From positions 1-11,219 of the forward strand of contig CALHMM010000034.1 of NCBI GenBank assembly GCA_938034715.1: a stretch of DNA of 11,219 nt. The letters are read 5' to 3'. This DNA is from Minisyncoccota bacterium. Its GTDB lineage: Bacteria > Patescibacteriota > Minisyncoccia > Moranbacterales > GCA-2747515. Position numbers and translations under genes: made by a program. The notes below the pieces were generated by a model. The model was not told the DNA's origin and searched no databases. It saw nothing but the letters and a program-made list of their open reading frames with translations. Of the stretch, positions 1-7,395 are shown piece by piece. Each line of letters starts with the position of its first letter. The first letter of the stretch is position 1.

Positions 1-1
1 G

Positions 2-739
2 GGAAGCTTCAAGGAGCAGTACAGAGCGGGATCAGAAATCTTCCACGCACTCAAAAAACTACTTTCAGATTCAGGTATGACAACAGCTGTTGGTGATGAA
101 GGTGGTTTTGCCCCTCGACTTGCAAACAATGAAGACCCTCTCAATGAGATTGCAACTGCCGCAGAAAACGCCGGTTATGTAATGGGAAGAGATGTAGGAA
201 TAGCGATAGATGCCGCAGCGAACTCGTTTTACCACGCCAAATGTGCGCATTACGTTTTTGAATTAGAAGACCAGGCAATGACCGAACGTGAGCTATTTGC
301 CGTTTACGAGTTGTGGATAGCAAAGAAGCACCTTATCTCGATCGAAGATGGCCTGCACGAAGATGACTGGAAAGGCTGGACGCAAATGAATAAGAGACTT
401 GGAGATAAGGCAATGCTTATCGGTGATGACCATCTAGTGACGAACGTCAAGCGATTAGAGCGAGCAATTAAGGAAAAAACATGCAATGCGGTTTTGATAA
501 AACCAAATCAAATCGGTACCCTGACAGAAACACTACGCTGCATGGCCCTCGCCAGAAAAAATAACATGCAAACCATTGTGTCACATCGCAGTGGTGAAAC
601 AGTTGATGATTTCATTGCAGATCTAGCAGTAGGAGCACGAGCTGACTACATCAAAACGGGGTCGCTCTCGCGAGGGGAAAGACTTGTGAAGTATAATCGA
701 CTTCTAGCTATAGAGAGGGATATTACTAGCAGTAAATAA
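2..739 (+). CDS. eno: Enolase (phosphopyruvate hydratase), C-terminal part, cut by window start
   Basis: Enolase interconverts 2-phosphoglycerate and phosphoenolpyruvate in cytosolic glycolysis. The frame is open to the left edge, so the ATG at 77 is an internal Met and not the start. About 245 residues are present; a whole enolase is about 420-430, so roughly 180 N-terminal residues lie outside. Visible family motifs: VGDEGGFAP (catalytic Glu codon at 98), IAIDAAANSFY (Mg ligand Asp, codon at 209), ISIEDGL, the GDD motif near 430, IKPNQIGTLTET with the catalytic Lys, VSHRSGET, and IKTGSLSRGER with the second active-site Lys. All key residues seen are intact, so the enzyme is expected to be active. 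The gene ends in TAA; the next gene begins 43 bases later from its preferred ATG. Confidence 0.97.
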   Translation, partial: GSFKEQYRAGSEIFHALKKLLSDSGMTTAVGDEGGFAPRLANNEDPLNEIATAAENAGYVMGRDVGIAIDAAANSFYHAKCAHYVFELEDQAMTERELFAVYELWIAKKHLISIEDGLHEDDWKGWTQMNKRLGDKAMLIGDDHLVTNVKRLERAIKEKTCNAVLIKPNQIGTLTETLRCMALARKNNMQTIVSHRSGETVDDFIADLAVGARADYIKTGSLSRGERLVKYNRLLAIERDITSSK

Positions 740-782
740 ATCGTTGCCAAAGCACCAACCCTTGAAAATCCAAACTATCGAA

Positions 783-1811
783 ATGAAAAATTCAGAAAAA
801 ATCAATATACTCTGCCTAGGATCCATGGGAAAAGATATATTTTTGCCAACAAGCGGCGGCGTTGTGCAAAAAGCATCAGCAGGGATAAAAACTCCTAAAC
901 AGTGGGCATTTGGATATGGTGCAAAGATGCACATAGAAGATCGATTCCAAGAACTTGGCGGATGTGCGTGCAACGTTAGCGTGGGACTAAAGAGGCTCTC
1001 ACTTCAAACAAAGGCATGTGGACTAGTAGGTGATGATGCCGATGGAAGGTGGATTGTGGACAACCTCACAGGCGAGGGCGTTGATACTAGCTTAATTGAA
1101 CAACTAAAAGGCGGCGCCACAGATTCATCAATGATTCTAGTGCATAACCCTACAGGCGAGAGAACAATTTTCGTCAACAGAGATGTTGGAGAAAATTTAG
1201 TAATAAAGAAAAACGTATTCTCAAATGCCGACTATGTATTTATTGGCTCATTGTATGGAGAGCAGGTTGAGCAAAACATGGGAACCATACATAATGAAAT
1301 TACCAAGAGTCAAACAAAACTAATATACAACCCTGGAATGCGAAACATTCAGTTGCAGCCACGTACAGTCTGTGATCTTATTCACCATACAAGCATCCTC
1401 TTTGTCAATAAGACCGAAGCAAAACTAATTGTCCAAGAGCTCGCTACAGGGTATAATGATGAGGCGCTAGATGATGAAATTTCACTTTTGGAATCTCTCG
1501 CAAAACAAGCCTCACAACAAGCAATAATAGTACTTACTGCAGGTTCGCAGGGAGCATGGGTAAGAAGTCCCGAGGAAAGACTTCGCATCCTCGCTAGACC
1601 GCAAACTATTGTCGACACAACAGGTGCTGGTGATTCATTTGCTAGCGGATTCATCGCTGGACATATTCTAAATCATAGTCTCGAAGATTGCTTGCGCTGG
1701 GGTGGCGCAAACAGCCATAATGTCATAGGATACTATGGCGGACATAATGGATTACTTTCAGTCAAAGAAATAAATGAATTCGCTCCTAGATTCGAAGTAG
1801 CCCAGTGCTAA
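783..1811 (+). CDS. PfkB-family carbohydrate/nucleoside kinase
   Basis: This is a ribokinase-like (PfkB) ATP-dependent kinase that phosphorylates a sugar or nucleoside hydroxyl. Numbering from the ATG at 783 (342 residues), a first beta strand INILCLGSMGKDIF starts at once. The N-terminal Gly-Gly signature ELGGCACNVSVG is at residues 57-68, followed by ACGLVGDDADG. The C-terminal signature DTTGAGDSFASGF is at about 278-290, with the anion hole in GAGD and D284 as catalytic base. Length fits the family. A frame-compatible TTG at 744 would add 13 residues with no family similarity I can see, so I chose the ATG; neither has a Shine-Dalgarno. The substrate cannot be read from the sequence: ribose, fructose and adenosine are all possible. 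The position after enolase hints at central carbon metabolism, which is inference only. Confidence 0.9.
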   Translation: MKNSEKINILCLGSMGKDIFLPTSGGVVQKASAGIKTPKQWAFGYGAKMHIEDRFQELGGCACNVSVGLKRLSLQTKACGLVGDDADGRWIVDNLTGEGVDTSLIEQLKGGATDSSMILVHNPTGERTIFVNRDVGENLVIKKNVFSNADYVFIGSLYGEQVEQNMGTIHNEITKSQTKLIYNPGMRNIQLQPRTVCDLIHHTSILFVNKTEAKLIVQELATGYNDEALDDEISLLESLAKQASQQAIIVLTAGSQGAWVRSPEERLRILARPQTIVDTTGAGDSFASGFIAGHILNHSLEDCLRWGGANSHNVIGYYGGHNGLLSVKEINEFAPRFEVAQC

Positions 1812-1862
1812 TGCGCTATACTTGGCATCTGGTGAGTAAAGTCAATTTTCCAATTCTCCTCT

Positions 1863-3128
1863 ATGGGTATCTTTTCCAAATTAAAGTCAAATAATCGCGG
1901 TGGAGGATACTATCTTTCTCTCGATATTGGTACAGAGGTTGTAAAAGCTCTGGTTTTTTCTATTGATGAAAAAACCAAGAAGGGCATCGTTATCGGAAGT
2001 GCTCGAATCCCTCAAGCATCTGGAAACATGCAAAGTGGAGCTATTTCAAACATTTCAGGCGTAATCGAAACATCTCGGACAGCTATTGAAACTGCACAAG
2101 AGCAAGCAAATGTAGGACGCGTAACACAAGTCGTAATCGGCATTGCAGGAGAACTTGTGAAAGGAACTACAACGACAGTTCACTATGAGCGGCCAGAGCC
2201 AAATGAGCGGATTGATCTTGGGGAGCTTAAAAACATTGTACAAAAAGTACAATGGAAGGCCTACGAGAGAATTAAAGAGCAGATTGTTTGGGAGTTAGGG
2301 GATGAAGTTGACGTAAGGCTAATCAACGCTGCAATTGTTGATGTAAAAATAGATGGGTACAGAATTACAAATCCGCTAAATTTTCAAGGGAAAAAAGTTT
2401 CAATTGGTATTTTTAATGCTTATGCACCAATGATTCACCTCGGCGCAATTCACACAATTGCAGGGGATTTAAACCTTGAGATTATAAGTGTGGCTGCTGA
2501 ACCATATGCTGTTTCTTCCTCTGTTGGACACGAAAACATCGCTGATTTTGGTGGAATATTTATTGACATCGGTGGAGGCACAACAGACGTCGCTGTTGTA
2601 AGAAATGGGGGACTAGAAGGCACAAAGATGTTTGCAATCGGAGGTCGTGCATTCACGAAGAGACTTTCTTATGAGCTTGGTGTAAGTGTAGAAGAAGCAG
2701 AAAAGATTAAACAAAAGTATTCGGTAGGTCAATTAACGCAGGAGCAAGCTGATAGAGTTCACAAAATTGTGGCGCAAGATGCATTGGTTTGGCTTGGCGG
2801 CATAGAACTATCATTAGCGGAATTTGCGGAAAATGATCTCTTGCCATCGCAGATATTCTTATGTGGCGGCGGAAGCGCACTGCCTGAACTACGACAAGCC
2901 CTTCTTGGCGGAGAATGGGTTAAACACCTTCCATTCTCGAAATCACCCCAGGTGAGCTTTTTGCAACCTCGTGATATCATAAACATGACAGATACTACTG
3001 AGACATTACGCTCTCCTCAAGATGTAACACCTTTGGCCTTAGCGAACCTGGTAGTAGGAGTTGTTGATGAAGAGCGTGTTCTAGCACAAATATTGCGGAG
3101 GGCAATGCGATCAATCCAAGAGCAGTAA
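1863..3128 (+). CDS. FtsA/PilM-like actin-fold ATPase
   Basis: This 421-residue protein belongs to the actin/Hsp70 ATPase superfamily and is closest in layout to FtsA and PilM, which act at the inner face of the membrane in division or pilus assembly. Visible nucleotide-binding motifs: phosphate-1 LSLDIGTEVVKALVF (residues 18-32), phosphate-2 FIDIGGGTTDVAVV (233-246), and adenosine motif IFLCGGGSALPEL (331-343). The stretch DGYRITNPLNFQGKKV with the following segment resembles the SHS2/1C subdomain inserted in FtsA and PilM. I see no convincing C-terminal amphipathic membrane helix like that of FtsA, although the end (RRAMRSI) is basic. The next gene follows after 17 bases and encodes a membrane protein, so the two probably act together. 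The choice between FtsA and PilM is not settled, so no symbol is given. The start has no Shine-Dalgarno. Confidence 0.85.
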   Translation: MGIFSKLKSNNRGGGYYLSLDIGTEVVKALVFSIDEKTKKGIVIGSARIPQASGNMQSGAISNISGVIETSRTAIETAQEQANVGRVTQVVIGIAGELVKGTTTTVHYERPEPNERIDLGELKNIVQKVQWKAYERIKEQIVWELGDEVDVRLINAAIVDVKIDGYRITNPLNFQGKKVSIGIFNAYAPMIHLGAIHTIAGDLNLEIISVAAEPYAVSSSVGHENIADFGGIFIDIGGGTTDVAVVRNGGLEGTKMFAIGGRAFTKRLSYELGVSVEEAEKIKQKYSVGQLTQEQADRVHKIVAQDALVWLGGIELSLAEFAENDLLPSQIFLCGGGSALPELRQALLGGEWVKHLPFSKSPQVSFLQPRDIINMTDTTETLRSPQDVTPLALANLVVGVVDEERVLAQILRRAMRSIQEQ

Positions 3129-3145
3129 AGAATTAAAAGCCTAAC

Positions 3146-5128
3146 ATGAACAGTGAGCAATACAATTTGTACATTGAAGCAGATGAGGAGGTAACAACAA
3201 TTATCTCCCGTTTGCATGTTGCCCACAGGCAGAATGTAGCTCTTGTGGTGCCACAACATTCCTTGTTATTGCAAAGCATCATTAATTTAAGACTTCTTGC
3301 GCGAGAAGCTAAGAAGCAACAAAAAAACATTGTTATCGTCACACAAGATGAAGAGGGGTCAGCATTTGCACAGAAAATTGGCATTGCTACCATCCCACTA
3401 TCTCAGTGGCAAGAAGATTCTCGTACACGCAGTTCAAATACTGAAATTACAAATCAAGATTCTCATCAACAAACAGACATTGAAGAGCCAGTCGTTTTCC
3501 AAGCAGACGATGAGTTAGTTCAAGACGAATCGCACTACACTCTGACAGAAGATCATATCGAAGATGAAACAGGTGAGACAGTAACGCGCTCGTACGAAGA
3601 GAAAATTCACAGAGCTAAACGTCCTATAGGGATGGACATTGCTCCGCAGGCTCCCACACAAGTCATGCGCCAACGAGCAGTACAAAGGCCAGAGGAGGTT
3701 CAAGTTGAGGCCAAGCGAGAATTAGTAAAGCCTAAAAGTGATAATGCCTACACAGCCATTTCCACTCAGGAGGTTGAGCAAATAAACAACGAGTCAGCAC
3801 AATTCTCTAATCTACAAAAGCCAGTAGAGCCGACACTAAATAGCAACCAGCAACTGCACTACAGACCGAGGCCAAGCAAAAGGAACACCGCAACAGGTCA
3901 TAAACAAGTCGGAAAAGTCAGTTCTGATAAAAATATTGATCTTCCAAACACAGAAGCTCCAAGAAAAATACACACATTTGGGTGGTTATTTGCCTTTCTC
4001 AGCGCAGCTTTTGTGATTGGATTCCTGATTCTTCCATATAATGTTGTGGATGTAAAGCTTGGGGATAATCAATTCAAGGAGACACTATCATTAACAGCAA
4101 GGACCTCTTTTGATAGTGTCGAAGTAGAAAGGAGGATGATTCCTCTTCGCTCAATTCAAAAGGATATTACCAGAACAATAAAAAGTCCTGCAACTGGAAA
4201 AGAAGATGTAGATGCTGGCAAGGCTTACGGCACACTAAAAATTTATAACACTTTTAGTGAGAGTCCTCAGCCTTTAGTCGCCACCACAAGGTTTGAATCC
4301 CCCCAGGGAGATATTTTTAGGTTGGTAAAGGCAACAACAGTCCCTGGCATGAAAAAAGTAAATGATAAGCTTGAGCCTGGCGTTGTGGAAGTGAGTGTTG
4401 AAGCGGATAAGGCAGGTGCACTTGGTACTATAGATTCTGTCAGATGGACAATCCCAGGGTTTCAAAACAACAAGGAAAAATTTGCAAGTTTCTACGCTGA
4501 AAATGACCAACCCATGACAGACGGAAATTCAGCAGGGAAAAATGCAATAGTTGTTACAGAGCAAGATATAAAAAATCTAGAAGAGCAATCAACCCAAGGT
4601 TTGTCAGAATATCTTGCCGCAGAGCTTGGCGCTTTACTCAGAGAAACAGAAGTTCTCCTGCCACAAGCACTAACATACGAAATTACCCGATCAGAAAGTG
4701 CGGTAACTCCTGGAACTGCAGCACCTGAGGCACAGTACATTATAAATGCTAGTGTGACAGCATACGTATTTGATAGTCAGAATATCGATCAAATCATCAC
4801 CGATGCAATCCTAGCCAAGCGTAATATAGACCCATCATCAGTTGAAAACAAGACCGAATATAGCAATATAAAATTGGATATTAACGATGAAAAGCTGTCT
4901 TTTGAGAGTGAAGTTTCTGTAATAAGCAATTCAGACTTTGATTATGACAAATTCAAAGACGACATGAAAGGGAAAAACCAAGAAGAGGTTAAAGATATTC
5001 TCAAGAACGATTACCCATTCGTTTCTGAGATAGCACTGAGAAGCTACCCACCTTTTCTTTCGTCAAAATTCTCTCGATACGCATGGATGACATCACTCAA
5101 CGTAAAGGAATCTGACTCCCAAGAGTAA
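3146..5128 (+). CDS. Large single-pass membrane protein with baseplate-J-like exported half (CPR type), function unknown
   Basis: This 660-residue protein has four parts. Residues 1-90 form an alpha/beta domain (pattern NVALVVPQHSLLLQSI, then KNIVIVTQDEEG) that looks Rossmann-like. Residues 91-275 are low-complexity, acidic then Gln/Pro/basic, probably a disordered linker. One membrane helix lies at about 279-297 (GWLFAFLSAAFVIGFLIL), preceded by Arg and Lys, so the N half should be cytoplasmic and the C half exported. Residues 300-660 are beta-rich with repeated short segments such as YGTLKIYNTF, LVATTRFESPQGDIFRL and RWTIPGFQ. From memory, this layout recurs in CPR genomes and the exported part is sometimes labelled baseplate-J-like; I could not search. 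There is no signal peptide, lipobox or LPXTG. Its neighbour, the FtsA-like ATPase, ends 17 bases upstream. Its role is unknown; an envelope-spanning scaffold is a guess. Confidence 0.8.
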   Translation: MNSEQYNLYIEADEEVTTIISRLHVAHRQNVALVVPQHSLLLQSIINLRLLAREAKKQQKNIVIVTQDEEGSAFAQKIGIATIPLSQWQEDSRTRSSNTEITNQDSHQQTDIEEPVVFQADDELVQDESHYTLTEDHIEDETGETVTRSYEEKIHRAKRPIGMDIAPQAPTQVMRQRAVQRPEEVQVEAKRELVKPKSDNAYTAISTQEVEQINNESAQFSNLQKPVEPTLNSNQQLHYRPRPSKRNTATGHKQVGKVSSDKNIDLPNTEAPRKIHTFGWLFAFLSAAFVIGFLILPYNVVDVKLGDNQFKETLSLTARTSFDSVEVERRMIPLRSIQKDITRTIKSPATGKEDVDAGKAYGTLKIYNTFSESPQPLVATTRFESPQGDIFRLVKATTVPGMKKVNDKLEPGVVEVSVEADKAGALGTIDSVRWTIPGFQNNKEKFASFYAENDQPMTDGNSAGKNAIVVTEQDIKNLEEQSTQGLSEYLAAELGALLRETEVLLPQALTYEITRSESAVTPGTAAPEAQYIINASVTAYVFDSQNIDQIITDAILAKRNIDPSSVENKTEYSNIKLDINDEKLSFESEVSVISNSDFDYDKFKDDMKGKNQEEVKDILKNDYPFVSEIALRSYPPFLSSKFSRYAWMTSLNVKESDSQE

Positions 5129-5130
5129 GC

Positions 5131-5199
5131 ATGACACAACGTCCAATAATCTTGAATCAAAGTGACTTACTCATCAATTCCCGTCAAAACAACATTTAG
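5131..5199 (+). CDS. Possible 22-residue small ORF after the membrane protein gene
   Basis: An ATG two bases after the preceding stop opens a 22-codon frame (MTQRPIILNQ...), ending in TAG. The position would suit translational coupling, but there is no Shine-Dalgarno, no recognisable domain, and short frames of this length are common by chance. It may be nothing or a decayed remnant. Confidence 0.12.
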   Translation: MTQRPIILNQSDLLINSRQNNI

Positions 5200-5220
5200 A
5201 TACGAGTTAACAAAAAGAAC

Positions 5221-5248
5221 TTGACAGAAATACTGCATCTGGTAGTAT
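5221..5248 (+). promoter_or_regulatory. Sigma70-type promoter upstream of the infA ribosomal operon
   Basis: A perfect -35 hexamer TTGACA (5221-5226) is followed after 16 bases by TAGTAT (5243-5248; 4 of 6 to TATAAT), preceded by TG and one base (5240-5242), making an extended -10. Transcription would begin near 5255. It lies 93 bases beyond the stop of the upstream membrane protein gene and points at infA, 124 bases away from the -10. This is the most convincing promoter between 1 and 9500 and probably drives the nine-gene operon. Confidence 0.65.
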
Positions 5249-5257
5249 GGGTACTAC
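5242..5257 (+). repeat. Inverted repeat over the -10 and start region
   Basis: GTAGTA (5242-5247), spacer TGGG, and TACTAC (5252-5257) form perfect 6-bp arms that overlap the -10 and the predicted transcript start. It could be an operator half-site pair or a coincidence; as RNA it would be only partly transcribed. Confidence 0.35.
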
Positions 5258-5276
5258 AAGTAAAGATTGCGTTAGC

Positions 5277-5352
5277 AAAAAAGAGGTTTTTACACAGATT
5301 TCAGGATCAAGGATTGAACGACACAAAAAAACCCCTCTTAATTTTTTGTTTT
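5277..5352 (+). terminator. Terminator-like stem with U tract in the infA leader (attenuator or end of a small RNA)
   Basis: The 5' arm A6-GAGG-T5 (5277-5291) can pair with A5-CC-CCTC-TT (5327-5339) with a two-base C bulge, closing a loop of about 35 bases. It is followed by AATTTTTTGTTTT, a good U tract. Smaller pairings such as ATC with GAT exist inside the loop. Because it sits between the promoter at 5221 and infA, it would end transcripts at about 100 nt unless read through. The stem has only a few G-C pairs and the loop is long, so strength is uncertain. The reverse strand also ends in a T run, so it could act in both directions. Confidence 0.5.
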
Positions 5353-5371
5353 GCCAAACAATCTAATAATT

Positions 5372-5590
5372 ATGACCAAAAAGAAAGACACAATTACGAT
5401 GGAAGGAGTTGTGACGGAGATGCTGCCAAATGCGACATTCAAAGTCAAACTAGATAATGAGCATGAAGTGTTTGCACATATCTCTGGGCGAATGCGAGTA
5501 CATTACATTAGATTACTCCTTGGTGACAGGGTCGTGCTAGACATGAGCCCATACGACCTCACAAAGGGCCGAATTACAAAAAGGCTCTAG
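5372..5590 (+). CDS. infA: Translation initiation factor IF-1
   Basis: IF-1 binds the 30S A site during initiation, helping IF-2 and IF-3 select the initiator tRNA. The protein is 72 residues, the normal length, and forms one S1/OB fold. Signature segments are ITMEGVVTEMLPNATFKV, HEVFAHISGRMR, YIRLLLGDRVVLDMSPYDL and the end KGRITKRL. I chose the ATG at 5372 because the conserved N-terminus MTKKKDTI starts there; an upstream in-frame TTG at 5351 lies within the terminator-like U tract and adds unrelated residues. There is no Shine-Dalgarno; the bases just before the ATG are TAATAATT. It is the first gene of the ribosomal operon, followed 42 bases later by rpmJ. Confidence 0.97.
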   Translation: MTKKKDTITMEGVVTEMLPNATFKVKLDNEHEVFAHISGRMRVHYIRLLLGDRVVLDMSPYDLTKGRITKRL

Positions 5591-5632
5591 CTAAACATCA
5601 ATCTCTAGAAATTATTCTCTCAAGTAAATATC

Positions 5633-5746
5633 ATGAAAGTTCGAGCTTCAGTAAAGAAAATATGTAAACAATGCAAGGTGGTCAGGAGGAATCGCTGCGT
5701 ATACGTAATTTGTTCAAATCCAAAACATAAACAACGCCAAGGCTAG
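5633..5746 (+). CDS. rpmJ: 50S ribosomal protein L36 (bL36)
   Basis: This gene encodes a 37-residue protein of exactly the usual L36 length. It starts MKVRASVKKICKQC and ends VICSNPKHKQRQG, near-consensus for the family. The zinc-ribbon ligands C11, C14, C27 and H32 are all present, so this is the zinc-binding form; there is an extra Cys at 22. L36 binds 23S rRNA in the large subunit near the base of the L7/L12 stalk. The order infA-rpmJ-rpsM is the classic bacterial arrangement and supports the call. No Shine-Dalgarno is visible; the leader is CAAGTAAATATC before the ATG. Confidence 0.97.
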   Translation: MKVRASVKKICKQCKVVRRNRCVYVICSNPKHKQRQG

Positions 5747-5774
5747 TTTTCAATAAGAAAGTAACATTTACCAC

Positions 5775-6161
5775 ATGATTCGTATTGCAGGTATCAATAT
5801 TCCAGATGACAAACGTATTGAGATTTCACTCACGTATGTTTTTGGTTTAGGGCGTAGCACAAGCAGAAAGATTCTTAGTGACCTTGGAATTGACCCAAAC
5901 ACGAGAACAAAGGACATCACTGAGGCCGATGCAAAAAAACTCCGAGACAAAATTGAGAAAGATTACTCAGTCGAAGGTGAACTGCGACATACTGTCAAGA
6001 TGAACATTCGCAGACTTGTAGAGATAGGATGCTACAGAGGTTTAAGGCATAGCAAAGGACTCCCAGTGCGCGGACAAAGAACCAAAACAAACAATCGAAC
6101 AGTAAGAGGCAATAAGAGGCTTACAGCAGGTAGTGGAAAGATCTCCGTAAGTAAGACCTAG
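5775..6161 (+). CDS. rpsM: 30S ribosomal protein S13 (uS13)
   Basis: S13 sits in the 30S head and makes intersubunit bridges and contact with the P-site tRNA. The protein is 128 residues, slightly longer than the usual 118-125. It begins MIRIAGINIPDDKRIEISL, contains the helix-turn-helix region YVFGLGRSTSRKIL, then MNIRRLVEIGCYRGLRHSKG and the basic, conserved LPVRGQRTKTNNRTVRG. The tail after this (NKRLTAGSGKISVSKT) replaces the usual Lys-rich end and is milder in charge. It is followed by rpsK after 71 bases, the widest gap within the operon. The start is an ATG with no Shine-Dalgarno. Confidence 0.97.
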   Translation: MIRIAGINIPDDKRIEISLTYVFGLGRSTSRKILSDLGIDPNTRTKDITEADAKKLRDKIEKDYSVEGELRHTVKMNIRRLVEIGCYRGLRHSKGLPVRGQRTKTNNRTVRGNKRLTAGSGKISVSKT

Positions 6162-6232
6162 TCCAGCCAAAAGAAATCAACGAGTCCGTGAGACCTTCTA
6201 GAACACATTATTCAGATTCAAGTATAAGTAAT

Positions 6233-6691
6233 ATGAGTGAGACAAACGACAATAAACAGGAAGCTCCCAAGGAGTCCGCTGTATCAACAGCGCCAAGTGG
6301 CACGCCAGTAGCACCACTTCCTCGAAAAAAGAGAGGAAACCGCCAAGTCACAAAAGGACAAGCGCGGATTCAGTCGACATACAACAATACGATTGTTACA
6401 ATTACTGACCTAAATGGCGCAACTCTTGGTTGGGCAAGTGCAGGACTTCTCGGCTTTAAAGGTGCAAAGAAATCCACACCATACGCCGCCTCACAAGTAG
6501 TCGCAAATGTAGTTGAGAAGGTTGCAAAGCACAACGTCAAAGAGCTACAAGTCTTCGTAAAGGGTGTGGGAAGTGGCCGTGATGCCGCAATACGGGCACT
6601 TGCGGGAAATGGCTTTGACATCTCTCTCATCAAGGACACAACACCAATCCCACACAATGGCTGTCGAAAGAGAAAGCCGAGGCGCGTATAA
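6233..6691 (+). CDS. rpsK: 30S ribosomal protein S11 (uS11) with N-terminal extension
   Basis: S11 forms part of the 30S platform near the mRNA exit and the Shine-Dalgarno/anti-Shine-Dalgarno helix. From the ATG at 6233 it is 152 residues. The core begins around GQARIQSTYNNTIVTITD and runs through GWASAGLLGFKGAKKSTPYAA, FVKGVGSGRDAAIRAL and the C-terminal TPIPHNGCRKRKPRRV, all near-consensus. Before the core lies an unusual Glu/Ser/Pro/Ala-rich stretch (about residues 1-30) that most S11 proteins lack. An upstream in-frame GTG at 6188 would add 15 more residues; I prefer the ATG, which is preceded by TATAAGTAAT and has no Shine-Dalgarno. It is followed by rpsD after 38 bases. Confidence 0.95.
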   Translation: MSETNDNKQEAPKESAVSTAPSGTPVAPLPRKKRGNRQVTKGQARIQSTYNNTIVTITDLNGATLGWASAGLLGFKGAKKSTPYAASQVVANVVEKVAKHNVKELQVFVKGVGSGRDAAIRALAGNGFDISLIKDTTPIPHNGCRKRKPRRV

Positions 6692-6729
6692 TTTGAATCT
6701 CTCACACTTATTTATTTCTACGAAAATCT

Positions 6730-7350
6730 ATGGCAAGGCACAGAGGACCAAAAGCAAAAATCTGTCGACGCTTCGGCGAAAACATTTATGGCAACGATAA
6801 ATACGACAAAATACTTTCCAGCAAAGGGTATGGACCTGGCATGCATGGAAAGAAGTTTGCAAGAAATGTCAGTGAGTATGGAAAGCAGCTCCTGATGAAG
6901 CAAAAAGCAAAATATACGTACGGCGTTCTAGAAAAACAGTTCCGAAAGCACTACGACGACGTAAAGAATAAGCCAGGTGTTACAGGAGATCTTCTCCTAT
7001 CCCGACTTGAACAAAGATTAGATAATGTCGTCTACAGGATCGGACTTGGAAACACGAGACCGCAATCGCGTCAAATCGTAAATCATGGAATGATCTATGT
7101 AAACGGGAAGAAAGTAACAATCCCATCTTTTGAGGTTAGCATTGGAGACGAAGTAAGCTTAAACCCAAATAAGGCAGGAAATGGCTACTTTAAGAACCAA
7201 GAGCAGTACACCAAGGCAAAAAAGAATATCCCATCTTGGTTGCAAATGGATTCAAAAACAATGATTGCAAAAGTGTTAAGTCTTCCAACTAAGGACCACT
7301 TTGATGCAAACATTGATGCATCAATAATCGTTGAGTTCTATTCAAAGTAG
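6730..7350 (+). CDS. rpsD: 30S ribosomal protein S4 (uS4)
   Basis: S4 is a primary 16S rRNA binder that nucleates 30S assembly and lines the mRNA entry channel. The protein has 206 residues, the normal length. Its N-terminal part MARHRGPKAKICRRFGENIY carries a single Cys (C12), so it is the zinc-free type. Then follow GPGMHGKKFARNVSEYGKQL and YGVLEKQFRKHY. The S4 RNA-binding fold spans about residues 95-155 (RLEQRLDNVVYRIGLGNTRP, HGMIYVNGKKV, then IGDEVSL), and the C-terminus VEFYSK is typical. In many bacteria S4 represses its own operon by binding the leader; I cannot identify such a site here. It lies between rpsK and rpoA, the common order. There is no Shine-Dalgarno. Confidence 0.97.
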   Translation: MARHRGPKAKICRRFGENIYGNDKYDKILSSKGYGPGMHGKKFARNVSEYGKQLLMKQKAKYTYGVLEKQFRKHYDDVKNKPGVTGDLLLSRLEQRLDNVVYRIGLGNTRPQSRQIVNHGMIYVNGKKVTIPSFEVSIGDEVSLNPNKAGNGYFKNQEQYTKAKKNIPSWLQMDSKTMIAKVLSLPTKDHFDANIDASIIVEFYSK

Positions 7351-7395
7351 TTATATCAATAGAGCTAAGCTTCGCTTAAAAATAATAATAGTATT

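Noticed and set aside
744..782. TTG start for the PfkB-family kinase
   Set aside because: It adds 13 residues before the first beta strand with no recognisable similarity; the ATG at 783 is a better start.
1812..1862. Promoter before the FtsA-like gene based on TATACT at 1817-1822
   Set aside because: No matching -35 at 16-18 bases and no extended -10; too weak to list.
5351..5371. Upstream TTG start for infA
   Set aside because: It lies within the U tract of the terminator-like stem and adds seven residues not seen in IF-1; the ATG at 5372 gives the standard N-terminus.
5221..5457. 78-codon frame from a TTG at 5221 across the infA leader
   Set aside because: It starts on the -35 hexamer, overlaps infA in another frame, and its product shows no family motif; it is a chance frame.
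6188..6232. GTG start for S11
   Set aside because: It lengthens an already extended N-terminus with no supporting site; the ATG at 6233 is preferred.
7351..7395. Operator or leader for rpoA between rpsD and rpoA
   Set aside because: The AGCTAAGCTTCGCTT stretch has small dyads, but they are short and imperfect, with no U tract; nothing firm can be claimed.
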